Positions 7,672 through 17,105 of a stretch of 57,580 bases of DNA are shown in pieces. A program made the position numbers and the translations under genes. This stretch comes from CAZWLD01 sp964634685 (lineage in GTDB: Bacteria > Bacillota_I > Bacilli_A > Acholeplasmatales > JAEDCM01). The notes under the pieces were generated by a model. It was not told the origin of the DNA and made no database searches. It saw nothing but the letters and a program-made list of their open reading frames with translations. Each line of letters starts with the position of its first letter. Within the stretch, counting starts at the first letter, position 1. The stretch is from contig CAZWLD010000011.1 of NCBI GenBank assembly GCA_964634685.1, forward strand, positions 1 through 57,580. The letters are read 5' to 3'.

Positions 7672-8312
7672 CTCGCTAAATATTCTAGTACTCCTACATA
7701 GATTGCATAAGCGACTAGGTCTTGATATTTCTCATCCTTTAGATTTGTTAATTCCTTATTATTTGATAAAAAGCCAACCTCAACAAGGCAACCGACCCTA
7801 TTAATATGTTCAACTAAATATTTATCAGAAATACTTTTGGCTACTCTTTTAGTATTTCCTAATATTTTAATAAAAGCATCCTGAATCGATAAAGCAACTT
7901 TTTGATTATCATCATTTATGGGATTATAAAAGGTTTGAGCTCCATACAGATTTTTATTAGGAAAAGCATTTAAATGAATCGATAAATAACAATCGCAATC
8001 ACTTTTGTTTATCATCTCAACTCGATTTAAAATATCGCTTCGTTTAGCGTATTTCGGGTCAGTATTCAATGCCGTATCCGTCGTTCTAGTCATATATACA
8101 TTAAAGCCCAAAGCTAAAAAATAATCTCTTAGCTTCAAGGATATCAAAAGAGCAATATCCTTTTCTAAGGTTCCATCCTCGCCAACGGATCCCCCGTCAA
8201 AGCCACCATGACCAGGATCAATATAAACTGCGTAAACCTTTTTATCATTTGCAGAGGCATTTGAACATCCAAATAAGCAGACTAGCAAAAACAAAATAAC
8301 TAGCTTCTTCAT
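7668..8312 (-). CDS. N-acetylmuramoyl-L-alanine amidase lipoprotein
   Basis: The mature start is taken at the ATG 8312 (MKKLVILFLLVCLFGCSN), which gives a clean lipoprotein signal with lipobox LFGC and a GGTGA site upstream; further in-frame Met codons before it lack this. 214 residues. The Amidase_3 fold is shown by IDPGHGGFDGGSVG (zinc His and Glu region), the SIHLNAF histidine and VEVGFLSN with the catalytic Glu. Similar to CwlD/AmiC enzymes that cleave the amide bond between MurNAc and the peptide. It is the first gene of the t6A operon. In spore formers CwlD makes cortex muramic lactam, but that specific role is not demonstrated. Confidence 0.9.
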   Translation of the reverse strand: MKKLVILFLLVCLFGCSNASANDKKVYAVYIDPGHGGFDGGSVGEDGTLEKDIALLISLKLRDYFLALGFNVYMTRTTDTALNTDPKYAKRSDILNRVEMINKSDCDCYLSIHLNAFPNKNLYGAQTFYNPINDDNQKVALSIQDAFIKILGNTKRVAKSISDKYLVEHINRVGCLVEVGFLSNNKELTNLKDEKYQDLVAYAIYVGVLEYLAR

Positions 8313-8346
8313 AAAATCACCAATTAATTTTATGAATTGCATAAAT

Positions 8347-8355
8347 ATTATATCA
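8347..8355 (-). promoter_or_regulatory. Extended -10 promoter of the amidase/t6A operon
   Basis: TGATATAAT on the minus strand, 35 bp upstream of the amidase start; no good -35. Confidence 0.5.
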
Positions 8356-8493
8356 CAAATACACACTACATAGATTATATCCTTTTTTTGAAAAAAAACA
8401 AGACAAAAAAAACTAATTGGTACAGGTTGTTATAGGATTACAAAGTGAAATGTTTATTATTTTATTAAAATATTTTCTCCCATAAGTTTTCCT

Positions 8494-8652
8494 TTAATTA
8501 ATTATTTTGACTATTTCATAATAGGTCATAATCATCGCACTATTCACCACAAACATAGCTTTATTTTGGTTGTTCCTAATAGTTTCCTTGATTTTGTTTA
8601 AATCAGTAAAATAATCTTTCTCAATAATTGTATTTTCTTTTTCCTTAACCAT
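8494..8652 (-). pseudogene. Truncated DUF1016/YhcG-type N-terminal fragment
   Basis: 52 codons from an ATG with AGAGAGG upstream. The sequence DYFTDLNKIKETIRNNQNKA followed by NSAMIMTYYEIVKII matches the conserved start of DUF1016 (YhcG/PDDEXK-type nuclease) proteins, which normally continue for about 300 residues. Here a stop follows at once and no continuation is seen in the next 120 bp. It is most likely the relic of a lost accessory gene, though a short transcribed peptide cannot be excluded. Confidence 0.55.
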
Positions 8653-8674
8653 ATTTTTTATCCTCTCTTTTATC

Positions 8675-8701
8675 AAAAAAAAATCTTGTCCGAAGACAAG
8701 A
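8675..8701 (-). terminator. Terminator of pgi
   Basis: CTTGTC/GACAAG stem with a UUCG tetraloop followed on the minus strand by nine T. It begins 6 bp after the pgi stop. Confidence 0.92.
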
Positions 8702-8706
8702 CCTTT

Positions 8707-10038
8707 TTATAATTTCTTTTCTAATTGTTCTTTTAAATCTTCATAGCCTTTTTTACCAAGTAAAGCAAACATATTCTTCTTGTATGCTTCAACACCTGGT
8801 TGGTTGAATGGATTAACATCTAATAAATATCCACTAACACCGCAAGCCTTTTCGAAGAAATAAACCATATAACCAAAGCTATAAGCATTTAAGGCCGGAA
8901 CAGTTAAAACGACATTTGGAACTCCGCCGTCAACATGGGCAAGTAATGTTCCTTGGAAAGCTTTTTTATTAACATAATCAACTGTTTTACCAGCTAAATA
9001 ATTTAAGCCATCCAAGTCCTCAGCCTCAGCTTCAATTGTCATTTCTTTATATGGATTTGAGACATTAATTACTGTTTCAAACATAATTCTTTCGCCATCT
9101 TGAACAAATTGTCCTAATGAATGAAGATCAGTCGAGAAGGAAGCACTTGATGGATATAATCCCTTATGATCTTTACCTTCAGATTCACCATATAATTGTT
9201 TCCACCACTCACCAAAATATAGCAATGCTGGTTCATAATTAATTAACATTTCAATCTTTTTTCCGCTACGATATAAAAGATTTCTAATACCAGCATAAAC
9301 GCAAACATCATTATTTAAAACATCATCATTTTTGTATTCTTTATAAGCATCCTTAGCTCCTTGCATCATCTCATCGATGCAAACACCACTTGCAGCGATT
9401 GGCAATAAACCAACAGCAGTTAATACTGAGAAACGACCACCAACATTATCTGGTACAACGAATGTTTCATAGCCTTCAGTTGTGGCTAATTGCTTTAATG
9501 CTCCACGAGCCTTATCAGTTGTCGCAAAAATACGATTTCTAGCCTCTTCCTTGCCATAACGCTCCTCAATAAGCTTCTTGAAAATACGGAAGGCAATAGC
9601 AGGCTCGGTTGTTGTTCCGGATTTAGAAATAACATTGATACTGAATTCCTTATCAGCTAAATAATCAACTAATTCGTTGATATAAGTGCTTGAAATATGA
9701 TTACCAACAAAGATTACTTCTAATTCACCTGGTTTTTTGAAATATGAATTGAGCATTTCAATCGCAGCACGAGCTCCAAGATATGATCCACCGATTCCAA
9801 TAACTAATAAAACCTGCGAATTTGCACGAATTTTTTTAGCTGCTTCTTTAATACGTGAAAATTCTTCCTTATCATAATTAACTGGTAATTCTAACCATCC
9901 AAGGAAATCATTTCCGGCTCCTGTTTGTGATTCTAATACTTCATAAGCTTTCTTTATTTCTGGCTCCATTGCTTTTAGTTGATCTTCACTAACGAAGCCT
10001 AAAGTTTTTTTAATGTCTAAATTTAGGTAACTACCCAT
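8707..10038 (-). CDS. pgi: Glucose-6-phosphate isomerase
   Basis: 443 residues, the short Firmicute form. It interconverts glucose-6-phosphate and fructose-6-phosphate in glycolysis. Seen: VIGIGGSYLGARAAIE for phosphate binding, ISKSGTTTEPAIAFR, GGRFSVLTAVGLLP, catalytic Glu in QLYGESEGKDHKGLYP, and C-terminal GYMVYFFEKACG...NPFNQPGVEAYK. Start ATG 10038 is preceded by GAGGTG. It has its own promoter and terminator. Confidence 0.97.
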   Translation of the reverse strand: MGSYLNLDIKKTLGFVSEDQLKAMEPEIKKAYEVLESQTGAGNDFLGWLELPVNYDKEEFSRIKEAAKKIRANSQVLLVIGIGGSYLGARAAIEMLNSYFKKPGELEVIFVGNHISSTYINELVDYLADKEFSINVISKSGTTTEPAIAFRIFKKLIEERYGKEEARNRIFATTDKARGALKQLATTEGYETFVVPDNVGGRFSVLTAVGLLPIAASGVCIDEMMQGAKDAYKEYKNDDVLNNDVCVYAGIRNLLYRSGKKIEMLINYEPALLYFGEWWKQLYGESEGKDHKGLYPSSASFSTDLHSLGQFVQDGERIMFETVINVSNPYKEMTIEAEAEDLDGLNYLAGKTVDYVNKKAFQGTLLAHVDGGVPNVVLTVPALNAYSFGYMVYFFEKACGVSGYLLDVNPFNQPGVEAYKKNMFALLGKKGYEDLKEQLEKKL

Positions 10039-10059
10039 TTAAAATTCACCTCGCTATTT

Positions 10060-10088
10060 ATTATATAACAAAGATTACCATTTAACAA
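10060..10088 (-). promoter_or_regulatory. Promoter of pgi
   Basis: Minus strand TTGTTA (10083-10088), 17-nt spacer, TATAAT (10060-10065). Confidence 0.7.
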
Positions 10089-10096
10089 GAAAAAAA

Positions 10097-10120
10097 GACT
10101 CTACCGCGAGGTAAAAGTCT
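10097..10120 (-). terminator. Terminator of the S1-domain gene
   Basis: Stem AGACTTTTACC/GGTAGAGTCT on the minus strand with loop TCGC and a following T-run; it overlaps the gene's stop codon. Confidence 0.85.
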
Positions 10121-10457
10121 ATTTTTGCTTGATTTTTTGATAACCTTCTTCAATCCAATTATCAAGATTTTCCGCTAAAGAATCAAATCCTTTATCTAAT
10201 ACGGCAAAGCGCAAGATTTTTTTTGAAACATTATTCGCATCTTTATAGCTTAATTTAAGACGTTCATGCTCTTCATCTACTTCTAAAACCTTTAAAAAAA
10301 CCTCTTCACCAACCTGTACAATATAACTGATGTCTTTAACAAAGTCATCTGAGAATTCAGATATATGGATAAGACCATCATAGTCGCCTACTCTAACAAA
10401 GGCTCCATATTTTTTGATTCCGGTTATCTTTCCTTTGACAATTGTTCCTGCCTCCAA
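10119..10457 (-). CDS. S1 RNA-binding domain protein, YugI/CvfD type
   Basis: 112 residues. Residues 3-75 form a single S1 domain: GTIVKGKITGIKKYGAFV, then GLIHISEFSD and EERLKLSYKD-like ending. The 35-residue tail is basic at its end. This matches the general stress protein 13/YugI/CvfD family, ribosome-associated RNA-binding proteins found near pgi in several Firmicutes. Specific target RNA unknown. It sits alone, transcribed toward pgi but with its own terminator between. Confidence 0.85.
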   Translation of the reverse strand: MEAGTIVKGKITGIKKYGAFVRVGDYDGLIHISEFSDDFVKDISYIVQVGEEVFLKVLEVDEEHERLKLSYKDANNVSKKILRFAVLDKGFDSLAENLDNWIEEGYQKIKQK

Positions 10458-10571
10458 GATAACACCTTCTTAATACAATACCTAAGAAGAGTATAGCATA
10501 TTTTTATAATTTTGAAAAGAGAAAAATCAAAGTGAAAGCATAATAGCACAATATAAATCTTATAAAAGCAT

Positions 10572-11723
10572 CTAGCTATTAGCCTTTGTAAATCTATTTC
10601 TTACCTTAAAATAGCTTATTAAAGCCAAAATACCAAAACCAATTCCAAAGCATAATACTGCTAAAATAAAATGCTGAGGAGTAGTCAAGATAATAAATAT
10701 TTTTTTATCTCCTATTATTTTATTGTTAACTAATGTAACAAAACCGTGTGATATTAAATATCCTATAACAAATACAACTGAATAAATTATGAAATTTTCA
10801 AAAATGAACATTAATTTACATTTCCTTGAGGAATATCCGATTTTTCTTAGCATCCTAAAATATCTTTCTTGATCCATCGCCTTAAAATCAATCATTGTGA
10901 CTAAATTAATAAAACAAATAAAAATAACCAACAATGATAAAACTAATAAAATGGAAATAACCAATTCAAATTGAGCCATAACTAAAAAATTATAATTAAA
11001 TCGATAGCTATTTCTAAACCAATACTCAATATTATTATCCTTTAAATAATTTAGGATATCATAAATAGAACTATATTTCATAATAACATTTTTATAGGTT
11101 CGTCCTTCATCATAATATTGTTCTTCTTCTGCAAATCCAATATCAGTAATAACATAATAATCACTTTGAAAATAATCATTTGAAAAAGCCTCTTTAGAAA
11201 CAATTCCCGATATATAAATGTCATCTAAATAATAAGATTCGCCTACATTTTTAGATAATGAAATTTTTTTACCTATTAAATCCTCTTGGTCTATTTCTAG
11301 AATAAAACTATAAACAAACGCAAGTCTTTCATCTATTAAAAACTCTTTTTCATTAGGTAAAGATCCACATATAATATAGTTTTCTAAATCACTTAAAAAT
11401 GAGGGCTTGTGAGAAAAATCTATTGCATATCCATGCACATTAAATCTAAAATAATGTATAATTTCATCATCGATATAATGATAATCATCTAAAGAAATTT
11501 CTCCATAATAAACCTTTTCTATAACCGCACTATTTTCAACAGAAATCGGTTCTTTAGTCTCTATAACATATTCGCCATATTCAATTTCATCAAATGCTTT
11601 ATAAATATTCTGATATCCAATAAAAACCATAAAGAATGTTGAAACTAAAAAGATGATTGAAAATAATAATATGCCAATCTTTATTGTTCTTTTGTAATAA
11701 CATAAAATATTTTTAATAATCAT
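10572..11723 (-). CDS. ABC transporter permease, FtsX/MacB-like (second of pair)
   Basis: 383 residues. One N-terminal membrane helix (about residues 13-37), a roughly 200-residue extracytoplasmic domain, then three helices near 250-275, 305-330 and 345-370, the four-helix topology of FtsX/MacB permeases. The third-helix cytoplasmic stretch MDQERYFRMLRKIGYSSRKCKLMFIFEN is the typical FtsX signature region. It overlaps the upstream permease by 4 nt and is the last gene of the ATPase-lipoprotein-permease-permease operon. Substrate unknown; MacB-like systems act on peptides or lipoproteins without moving them through a channel. Confidence 0.8.
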   Translation of the reverse strand: MIIKNILCYYKRTIKIGILLFSIIFLVSTFFMVFIGYQNIYKAFDEIEYGEYVIETKEPISVENSAVIEKVYYGEISLDDYHYIDDEIIHYFRFNVHGYAIDFSHKPSFLSDLENYIICGSLPNEKEFLIDERLAFVYSFILEIDQEDLIGKKISLSKNVGESYYLDDIYISGIVSKEAFSNDYFQSDYYVITDIGFAEEEQYYDEGRTYKNVIMKYSSIYDILNYLKDNNIEYWFRNSYRFNYNFLVMAQFELVISILLVLSLLVIFICFINLVTMIDFKAMDQERYFRMLRKIGYSSRKCKLMFIFENFIIYSVVFVIGYLISHGFVTLVNNKIIGDKKIFIILTTPQHFILAVLCFGIGFGILALISYFKVRNRFTKANS

Positions 11724-12796
11724 TCTCTATCACCTGCCTCATATTTAAGCTTTCTAAAAGAGCTAAGAATAAATATAAGCAAAATAGTAGATAAAATAAC
11801 AAATATGTAAATAAGGAAAGAAGGATTAACCTTTTCTATGGGAATAATCTCACATATCTTTTTACGGATTATATCAATAACTGGAATTGACAAGATAAAT
11901 CCGATTAATGATGAAGGGAGGAATGTAATAAAGAAAATAAGTAAAAATATTTTCTTATAAATATTCAACCCAAGCGATCGTAACATTATCAAATACTTAT
12001 TTCGCAAATGATAATAGATATTTGTAAAATTAACTAAAGAAAAAGATAAAAAGAGTAAAACAATAATTGAAACAATAGTTAATAAAGAAAAGGCTAAATG
12101 CATATAATGATAAACCGAAATCCCCATATATTGATCTGAAGTTTTCAAAATTCCATTTAAATAATAAGGTGTTATCACATCTCCTATTTTTTTTAATAAA
12201 AGCTGATCATGCAAAGTAAAAGTAAAATAATCATTATGAAAATACTGAAAATATTCAAAGGAAATATATATCGTACCACCAAATTCTTCAGGAATTATTC
12301 CTTCAATTTCTAAAGAATAGCTCGTTCCTGTCTTTGCGGAATAAACATCAATATAGTCTCCTTTGTCGACTCCTAATTCTTTCCCAATTTTTGAAGGAAC
12401 CCAAGCAATTGATTCTTTTGACTCATCATGATTTTTAGTCAAATATTCAGTAATATCATCATTATACGAAAATACCTCTGTACCTCCTAAAAAATTAAAG
12501 AAGGATACAATTCGATATTTACCATCTATAGATGAATCTCCATGTATTGATCTTACAACGGTTGGACATACTTTTGAAATAGCTAAAATGTCTTTTGCTT
12601 TAGGCTCACTATTAAAATAATAATCTACTTTTACATCAGTAGATTGGATATAGGAATCAAAAAAATCATTATAATCTACCAAATAGGATACAATTGTAAA
12701 AAACAAAGTAAAAACACAAATTGTCGATAATGCAATCTTAGCAATTAATTTAGCATTAATTTTAATCTCATTAAAAATGACGTTAATTAAACTCAT
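11720..12796 (-). CDS. ABC transporter permease, FtsX/MacB-like (first of pair)
   Basis: 358 residues with the same layout as its downstream neighbour: helix near residues 15-38, an extracytoplasmic domain (about 40-225), and three C-terminal helices. The coupling segment is LRNKYLIMLRSLGLNIYKKIFLLIFF. The two permeases are divergent and likely form a heterodimer served by the one ATPase in the operon. Overlaps the lipoprotein gene upstream by 4 nt. Confidence 0.8.
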   Translation of the reverse strand: MSLINVIFNEIKINAKLIAKIALSTICVFTLFFTIVSYLVDYNDFFDSYIQSTDVKVDYYFNSEPKAKDILAISKVCPTVVRSIHGDSSIDGKYRIVSFFNFLGGTEVFSYNDDITEYLTKNHDESKESIAWVPSKIGKELGVDKGDYIDVYSAKTGTSYSLEIEGIIPEEFGGTIYISFEYFQYFHNDYFTFTLHDQLLLKKIGDVITPYYLNGILKTSDQYMGISVYHYMHLAFSLLTIVSIIVLLFLSFSLVNFTNIYYHLRNKYLIMLRSLGLNIYKKIFLLIFFITFLPSSLIGFILSIPVIDIIRKKICEIIPIEKVNPSFLIYIFVILSTILLIFILSSFRKLKYEAGDRE

Positions 12797-13914
12797 TTCC
12801 CATCATCCCCTTCATTTATCCAATAATAACCATAATATTGCTCATAGGTATATGTATGGTCATCCGAAAATGAAACGGAGGTTTTTTTATCCGCTTTTTG
12901 ATAAATCTTCCATGATGATGTTATTTCAAATTCCAAAATACTATCTTTCCAAGGAGCATACAAAGCTTGATATCCAATAAATTTGACACTTTTTGGGATT
13001 AACAGCTTCGAATAATGAATTCCATAAAGAGCGTCATTTGCAATTGATTCAACAGAATTAGGAATAATAGTATTACTAGAACCAGCTATCAATGTATTGG
13101 TATTTGTTTCAATAATTGCATTGCAATTATCCCTTGAATCAAAAAATGGGTTATCTATAACTTCAATCTTTTGTAAAAAATTATTCATTGATGTTATTCC
13201 TTTACCAATACTTGAAACATTATCATATATTTTTAAATTGATTATTTGTGTCCTATAAAAACAATAATCGCCAATAACCTCAAGACTTCTAGGTAAACGA
13301 ATAGCCCTTATTCTAGCTTCACCAAATGCCCCATCTCCCAATACCTTTAAGGATTCTGGCAATGCAATAACATCCATATGTGTTGATGAAAACGCATAAT
13401 CATCAATTATCTCCACAGAATTGGGAATTTTAATGGTAGATCCAAATGATAATCCATAAAATGCATATTTGCCAATTTCTTTTACTGTATTAGGAATAAC
13501 TGTTTTACAGCATCCTATAATTAATTTATCAGTTTCTGTTTCAATAATAGCATTGCAATTATTTCTCGAATCAAAAACTTGATTATCTTCGTCAACAATA
13601 ATTGATGTAACACTATTACTAATAGATTGATTTCCCTCTAAGGCTGTTATAGTTTTAGAAACAAAAATTGTATTAACCTTCGACGACGATAAAGCATTTT
13701 CACCAATCACCGTGACTGGTAAACCTTCATATTCCTCAGGAATAATTATGTCGTAATTCACCATACCATTAGAATTATAACCAGCAAAACGATATGATAG
13801 ACCATTCTCCAATAATTCAAATTTATTTCTCGATTGAAAATCATCTTTTTTATTACAGCCTATAAAAGGCAAAAACAATAAAAATAACAAAAAAATCAAA
13901 ATAGCCCTTTTCAC
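12793..13914 (-). CDS. Leucine-rich-repeat (BspA-like) lipoprotein in the ABC operon
   Basis: About 373 residues from the GTG at 13914, which has AGGGGGTG 6 nt upstream; another GTG three codons earlier lies inside that site. Signal peptide with lipobox PFIGC. The body is made of LRR_5/BspA-type repeats such as IPNTVKEIGKYAFYG, IPNSVEIIDDYAFSS, LPESLKVLGDGAFGE and LPRSLEVIGDYCFYR. Two near-identical blocks (DSRNNCNAIIETETDKLI and DSRDNCNAIIETNTNTLI) mark an internal duplication. It sits between ATPase and permeases with overlaps, so it is probably a surface partner of this transporter, for example sensing or binding the substrate. That role is inferred from position. Confidence 0.8.
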   Translation of the reverse strand: MKRAILIFLLFLLFLPFIGCNKKDDFQSRNKFELLENGLSYRFAGYNSNGMVNYDIIIPEEYEGLPVTVIGENALSSSKVNTIFVSKTITALEGNQSISNSVTSIIVDEDNQVFDSRNNCNAIIETETDKLIIGCCKTVIPNTVKEIGKYAFYGLSFGSTIKIPNSVEIIDDYAFSSTHMDVIALPESLKVLGDGAFGEARIRAIRLPRSLEVIGDYCFYRTQIINLKIYDNVSSIGKGITSMNNFLQKIEVIDNPFFDSRDNCNAIIETNTNTLIAGSSNTIIPNSVESIANDALYGIHYSKLLIPKSVKFIGYQALYAPWKDSILEFEITSSWKIYQKADKKTSVSFSDDHTYTYEQYYGYYWINEGDDGK

Positions 13915-13929
13915 ATAAATCACCCCCTA

Positions 13930-14592
13930 TTAAAGCTTTACACTGTCTTTGATGATTTCTCCATCCTTTAATTCAATAATGCGATCTCCATAAACTAAAT
14001 GCTCATTATTATGTGTTACCATCACAACAACACATCCATTATCAACCGCCTTCTTCAATAATTCCATGACAACAAGCCCATTCTTTGAATCAAGATTTCC
14101 ACTAGGCTCATCAGCTAAAATAATCTTTGGATTATTAACAAAGGCTCGAGCAATCGCAACTCTTTGCATTTCTCCACCCGAAAGCTCACAAGCCTTTTTA
14201 TACATCTTGTCAGCTAATCCTACCTCGTCTAAGACCTTTGTAACTCGTTCCTTTACTTCTTCCTTTTTAAGTTTTTTTAGCATCATTGGTAAAGCAACAT
14301 TATCATAAACACTATACTTAGGCTCTAAGAAAAAATTTTGAAAAACAAAGCCAATTTTCTCATTTCTTAATAAATTAATTTCCTTTTCACTACCATTTTT
14401 ATAATTAAAATCATCTAAAAAAACATTACCATCAAAATTTAAATCCAATGTCCCTATAATATTTAGTAAAGAGGATTTTCCTGAACCACTTTGCCCAATA
14501 ATAATATTAAAACCCGAATCAATTTCTAGAGAAACATTATTTAAAGCAACACAATCATCATACCTCTTCGTAACATTCACAATTTTTAACAT
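13930..14592 (-). CDS. ABC transporter ATP-binding protein, LolD/MacB type
   Basis: 220 residues from the ATG at 14592, which has AAAGGAG 8 nt upstream; the open frame extends further but without a site. Walker A GQSGSGKSSLLN, Q-loop FVFQNFF, signature LSGGEMQRVAIARA, Walker B ILADEPSGNLD and switch His in VTHNNEH are all intact. This is the MacB/LolD/BceA class that pairs with FtsX-like permeases, as encoded directly downstream. Some such operons give resistance to antimicrobial peptides; no two-component system is next to this one. Confidence 0.92.
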   Translation of the reverse strand: MLKIVNVTKRYDDCVALNNVSLEIDSGFNIIIGQSGSGKSSLLNIIGTLDLNFDGNVFLDDFNYKNGSEKEINLLRNEKIGFVFQNFFLEPKYSVYDNVALPMMLKKLKKEEVKERVTKVLDEVGLADKMYKKACELSGGEMQRVAIARAFVNNPKIILADEPSGNLDSKNGLVVMELLKKAVDNGCVVVMVTHNNEHLVYGDRIIELKDGEIIKDSVKL

Positions 14593-14750
14593 TCCATCAA
14601 TCTCCTTTATATAAAAAATAATAAAAAACACAATCTATGAATAGATTTTAATTTCGAATGAAAATTTTGACAATTTTCAACTTTTTTTGTTAATATAATT
14701 ATATATCTTTACCTATTTAAAATCAAGAAAATTTAAAAAACGCAAAAAAA

Positions 14751-14771
14751 GCAAAGGAAAATATCCTTTGC
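14751..14771 (-). terminator. Terminator of the M13 peptidase gene
   Basis: GCAAAGGA/TCCTTTGC stem, followed on the minus strand by a run of T. Confidence 0.85.
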
Positions 14772-14783
14772 CTAGTATATATA

Positions 14784-16688
14784 TTACCAAATCTTGATGC
14801 GTTTATTTGGTGCAATATACATTTTATCCTTGCTTGTAACATGGAAGGTATCATACCATTCATCAAAGTTACGAGGTGTAATATTTGCACGCAAAACCGC
14901 TGGTGAATGAACATCAACTGATAACAATAATTGAACATATTCTGGCTTAGCCTTCATACACCAAACCTTGGCCCAGTTAGAGAAATATTCTTCGTAGTTG
15001 GCACCTTCCAATCGACTCATAATATCTAAGGTAACGGCCATACCACCATTATCCGCAATATTTTCACTAACAACTAGTGAGCCATTAACTTTACCATCAC
15101 CTACAGGAAGTCCATCAAATTGTTTAACCATAGCTTTCGTTTTGGCGTTGAAACGCTTATTATCTTGTGCTGTCCACCAATTATTGATGTTTCCATATTC
15201 ATCACATTTTGCTCCATTATTATCAAAGGCATGGGAAATTTCATGACCAATTACGGCTCCTATACCACCTAGGTTTTCGCTTCTTGTTTGCTTAATAGAA
15301 TAGAATGGAGGCTGAAGAATCGCAGCCGGGAAGGTAATATCATTTGTAAATGGATTATAACAAGCATTTACCATATGACCAGGCATAACCCATTCTTCTT
15401 TATTAACATCCTTCTTTAGCTTTGATAATTCATGATTTATTCTTAGATAATTTAACTTACGAGTTGCTTCAAAGAAAGAATCCTCATCATCAAAAACTAG
15501 AGAATCGTAGAATGGATCAACCTTATCTGGATAACCCATCTTAACAACCATTTTATCTAATTTGACAATAGCTTTTTCCTTTGTAGCTTCTTCTAGGAAA
15601 TCATTTTCCTTGACACGGCGTTTATAAGTATCAATGATTTCATAAACCATTTCAACAACATCTTTTTTGGCTTCTTGTCCAAAATACTTTTCGCCATAAT
15701 ATAATCCTAGAGGCTCAGAATAATATTGAGACGCAACACCATAACCAAATTTTTCAACATCCTTAACCTTCGCAACTCCTGTTAAAGCTAATTGATACAT
15801 TGAACAAGCACTACGAAGCTTTTCACTTAAATAAGCGCCACCATCTAATAATGTTAGAATATATGCCCAATGCTTATATTGAACAAAGGTCTCTTCATTA
15901 AACAACGTTTTAAATCCCTTTAAAAATCTTGGATCCGCAACGATTACCTTCTCTGGAGCTTCTTCAAATAAATCAACTAAAAGCTTTTTAAATTTAACAG
16001 GCTTCAATAAAGAACAAACCTTACTAGTTTTCATCGGATTATACATTTTTGTATATTCGGACCATTCTTCACTGCTCTTAACCAAGCTAGCCACAATACT
16101 ATCAAAGGCAAGGGCATCCTTGATATATAAATCAATATCCTCTTCTGTTAATTTAGTAAAGGATAAAACAGTTTTAACCATATTAGTCCAAATACCTAAT
16201 AAAGCTTCCTTTTGAGCTTCCATTCCTTCTTTATAGAAGGTTGTGTCTGGTAAAATTGTTGATGGACCAGAAATCATCAAAACATGATGTAAGGTATCCT
16301 TCATATCGGCATCAACACCTAAAGAAAATGGTAATTGAATTCCACATTTTACAAAATCAGCCAAATTGCGATTAAATGACGATATATTATTTAATTTCTC
16401 AATTTTCTTCAAGGTTTTTAAAATTGGTCTAATTCCTTCTTTATTTCTTTTTTTTGTATCAATAGCCTTCGCATAAAGTTTCACCGCATTGGCAAGATAT
16501 GAGTTAGGAATTTCCAATTCGCCATCTTTCATTTTTCTAAATTCACCCATCAATAATTCTTCAACATTTGTAGCTAAATCGCTAAAGCCACCCGCTGTTG
16601 GCTTATCATCAGGGATTACGGCTTTTTCTAACCATTCATGATTTACATATTCATATAAATCATCTTGAATTCTAATTTCTTTTTCCAT
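14784..16688 (-). CDS. M13-family zinc metallopeptidase (neprilysin/PepO-like)
   Basis: 634 residues, the normal length for bacterial PepO. The zinc-binding motif is IGHEISHAFD (HExxH, around residue 490), the third ligand is in SENIADNGG, and the substrate-binding NACYNPFTNDITFPAAILQPPFY precedes. No signal peptide is visible, so like PepO of lactic acid bacteria it may act in the cytoplasm on oligopeptides. The C-terminus ends NKRIKIW where many family members have a Cys-x-Val/Ile-Trp ending; the terminal Trp is kept. Confidence 0.95.
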   Translation of the reverse strand: MEKEIRIQDDLYEYVNHEWLEKAVIPDDKPTAGGFSDLATNVEELLMGEFRKMKDGELEIPNSYLANAVKLYAKAIDTKKRNKEGIRPILKTLKKIEKLNNISSFNRNLADFVKCGIQLPFSLGVDADMKDTLHHVLMISGPSTILPDTTFYKEGMEAQKEALLGIWTNMVKTVLSFTKLTEEDIDLYIKDALAFDSIVASLVKSSEEWSEYTKMYNPMKTSKVCSLLKPVKFKKLLVDLFEEAPEKVIVADPRFLKGFKTLFNEETFVQYKHWAYILTLLDGGAYLSEKLRSACSMYQLALTGVAKVKDVEKFGYGVASQYYSEPLGLYYGEKYFGQEAKKDVVEMVYEIIDTYKRRVKENDFLEEATKEKAIVKLDKMVVKMGYPDKVDPFYDSLVFDDEDSFFEATRKLNYLRINHELSKLKKDVNKEEWVMPGHMVNACYNPFTNDITFPAAILQPPFYSIKQTRSENLGGIGAVIGHEISHAFDNNGAKCDEYGNINNWWTAQDNKRFNAKTKAMVKQFDGLPVGDGKVNGSLVVSENIADNGGMAVTLDIMSRLEGANYEEYFSNWAKVWCMKAKPEYVQLLLSVDVHSPAVLRANITPRNFDEWYDTFHVTSKDKMYIAPNKRIKIW

Positions 16689-16738
16689 TTAAAAATCCTC
16701 ACTTTCAATAAATATTCTACCATATCATAAAGAAAAAA

Positions 16739-16753
16739 AGAAGCCATGCTTCT
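16739..16753 (-). terminator. Terminator hairpin upstream of the M13 gene
   Basis: AGAAGC/GCTTCT stem followed on the minus strand by seven T. It separates the peptidase gene from the region to its right. Confidence 0.7.
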
Positions 16754-16901
16754 TATTTCAAAAATATTTAATAGCTTAATAATAGCATTTTGCAGTGATA
16801 AAAAAATTTTGACTTAATGACTTATATGTTGATTATTTATAATTAGGTTTATTATTTCACATTAATATTTGTGTTGGTTTTAAACTAAATCTTTTAATAT
16901 A

Positions 16902-17105
16902 TCATTTAGCATAGATTAAGCTAACCATATATATTAAACTTAGATAGTAAGAAAAATACAAATCAGAAATTTTCTTATTTATTATTGCAATTTCTTTATT
17001 TCTGCCTATTACAGCAATTCCTATCATTGGTTCCCCAATTTCTTGATTTGAAATTCAAATTGCTCCTTGATTAAAATCTAAATTTAAGATAACTTTATCT
17101 ATCAT
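16902..17105 (-). pseudogene. Decayed small ORF with an internal TGA
   Basis: From ATG 17105 the frame reads MIDKVILNLDFNQGAI, then TGA (codon 17), then ISNQEIGEPMIGIAVIGRN and on to a stop at 16902. A second short open stretch just upstream (17109-17207, ending ITKRNWTDCYERLNEE) lies in another frame. Both look like protein but neither belongs to a family I know. The simplest reading is a broken gene or gene pair. The remaining sequence between 16754 and 17272 is AT-rich with nothing else seen. Confidence 0.35.

Noticed and set aside
12777..12980. Plus-strand ORF over the leucine-rich lipoprotein gene
   Set aside because: Shadow frame of a well-supported gene on the other strand.
17055..17057. 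In-frame TGA as evidence of TGA-to-Trp recoding
   Set aside because: TGA ends several complete genes through ATGA/GTGA overlaps (for example at 7219, 7668, 11720, 26537), and Trp codons in core genes are TGG.
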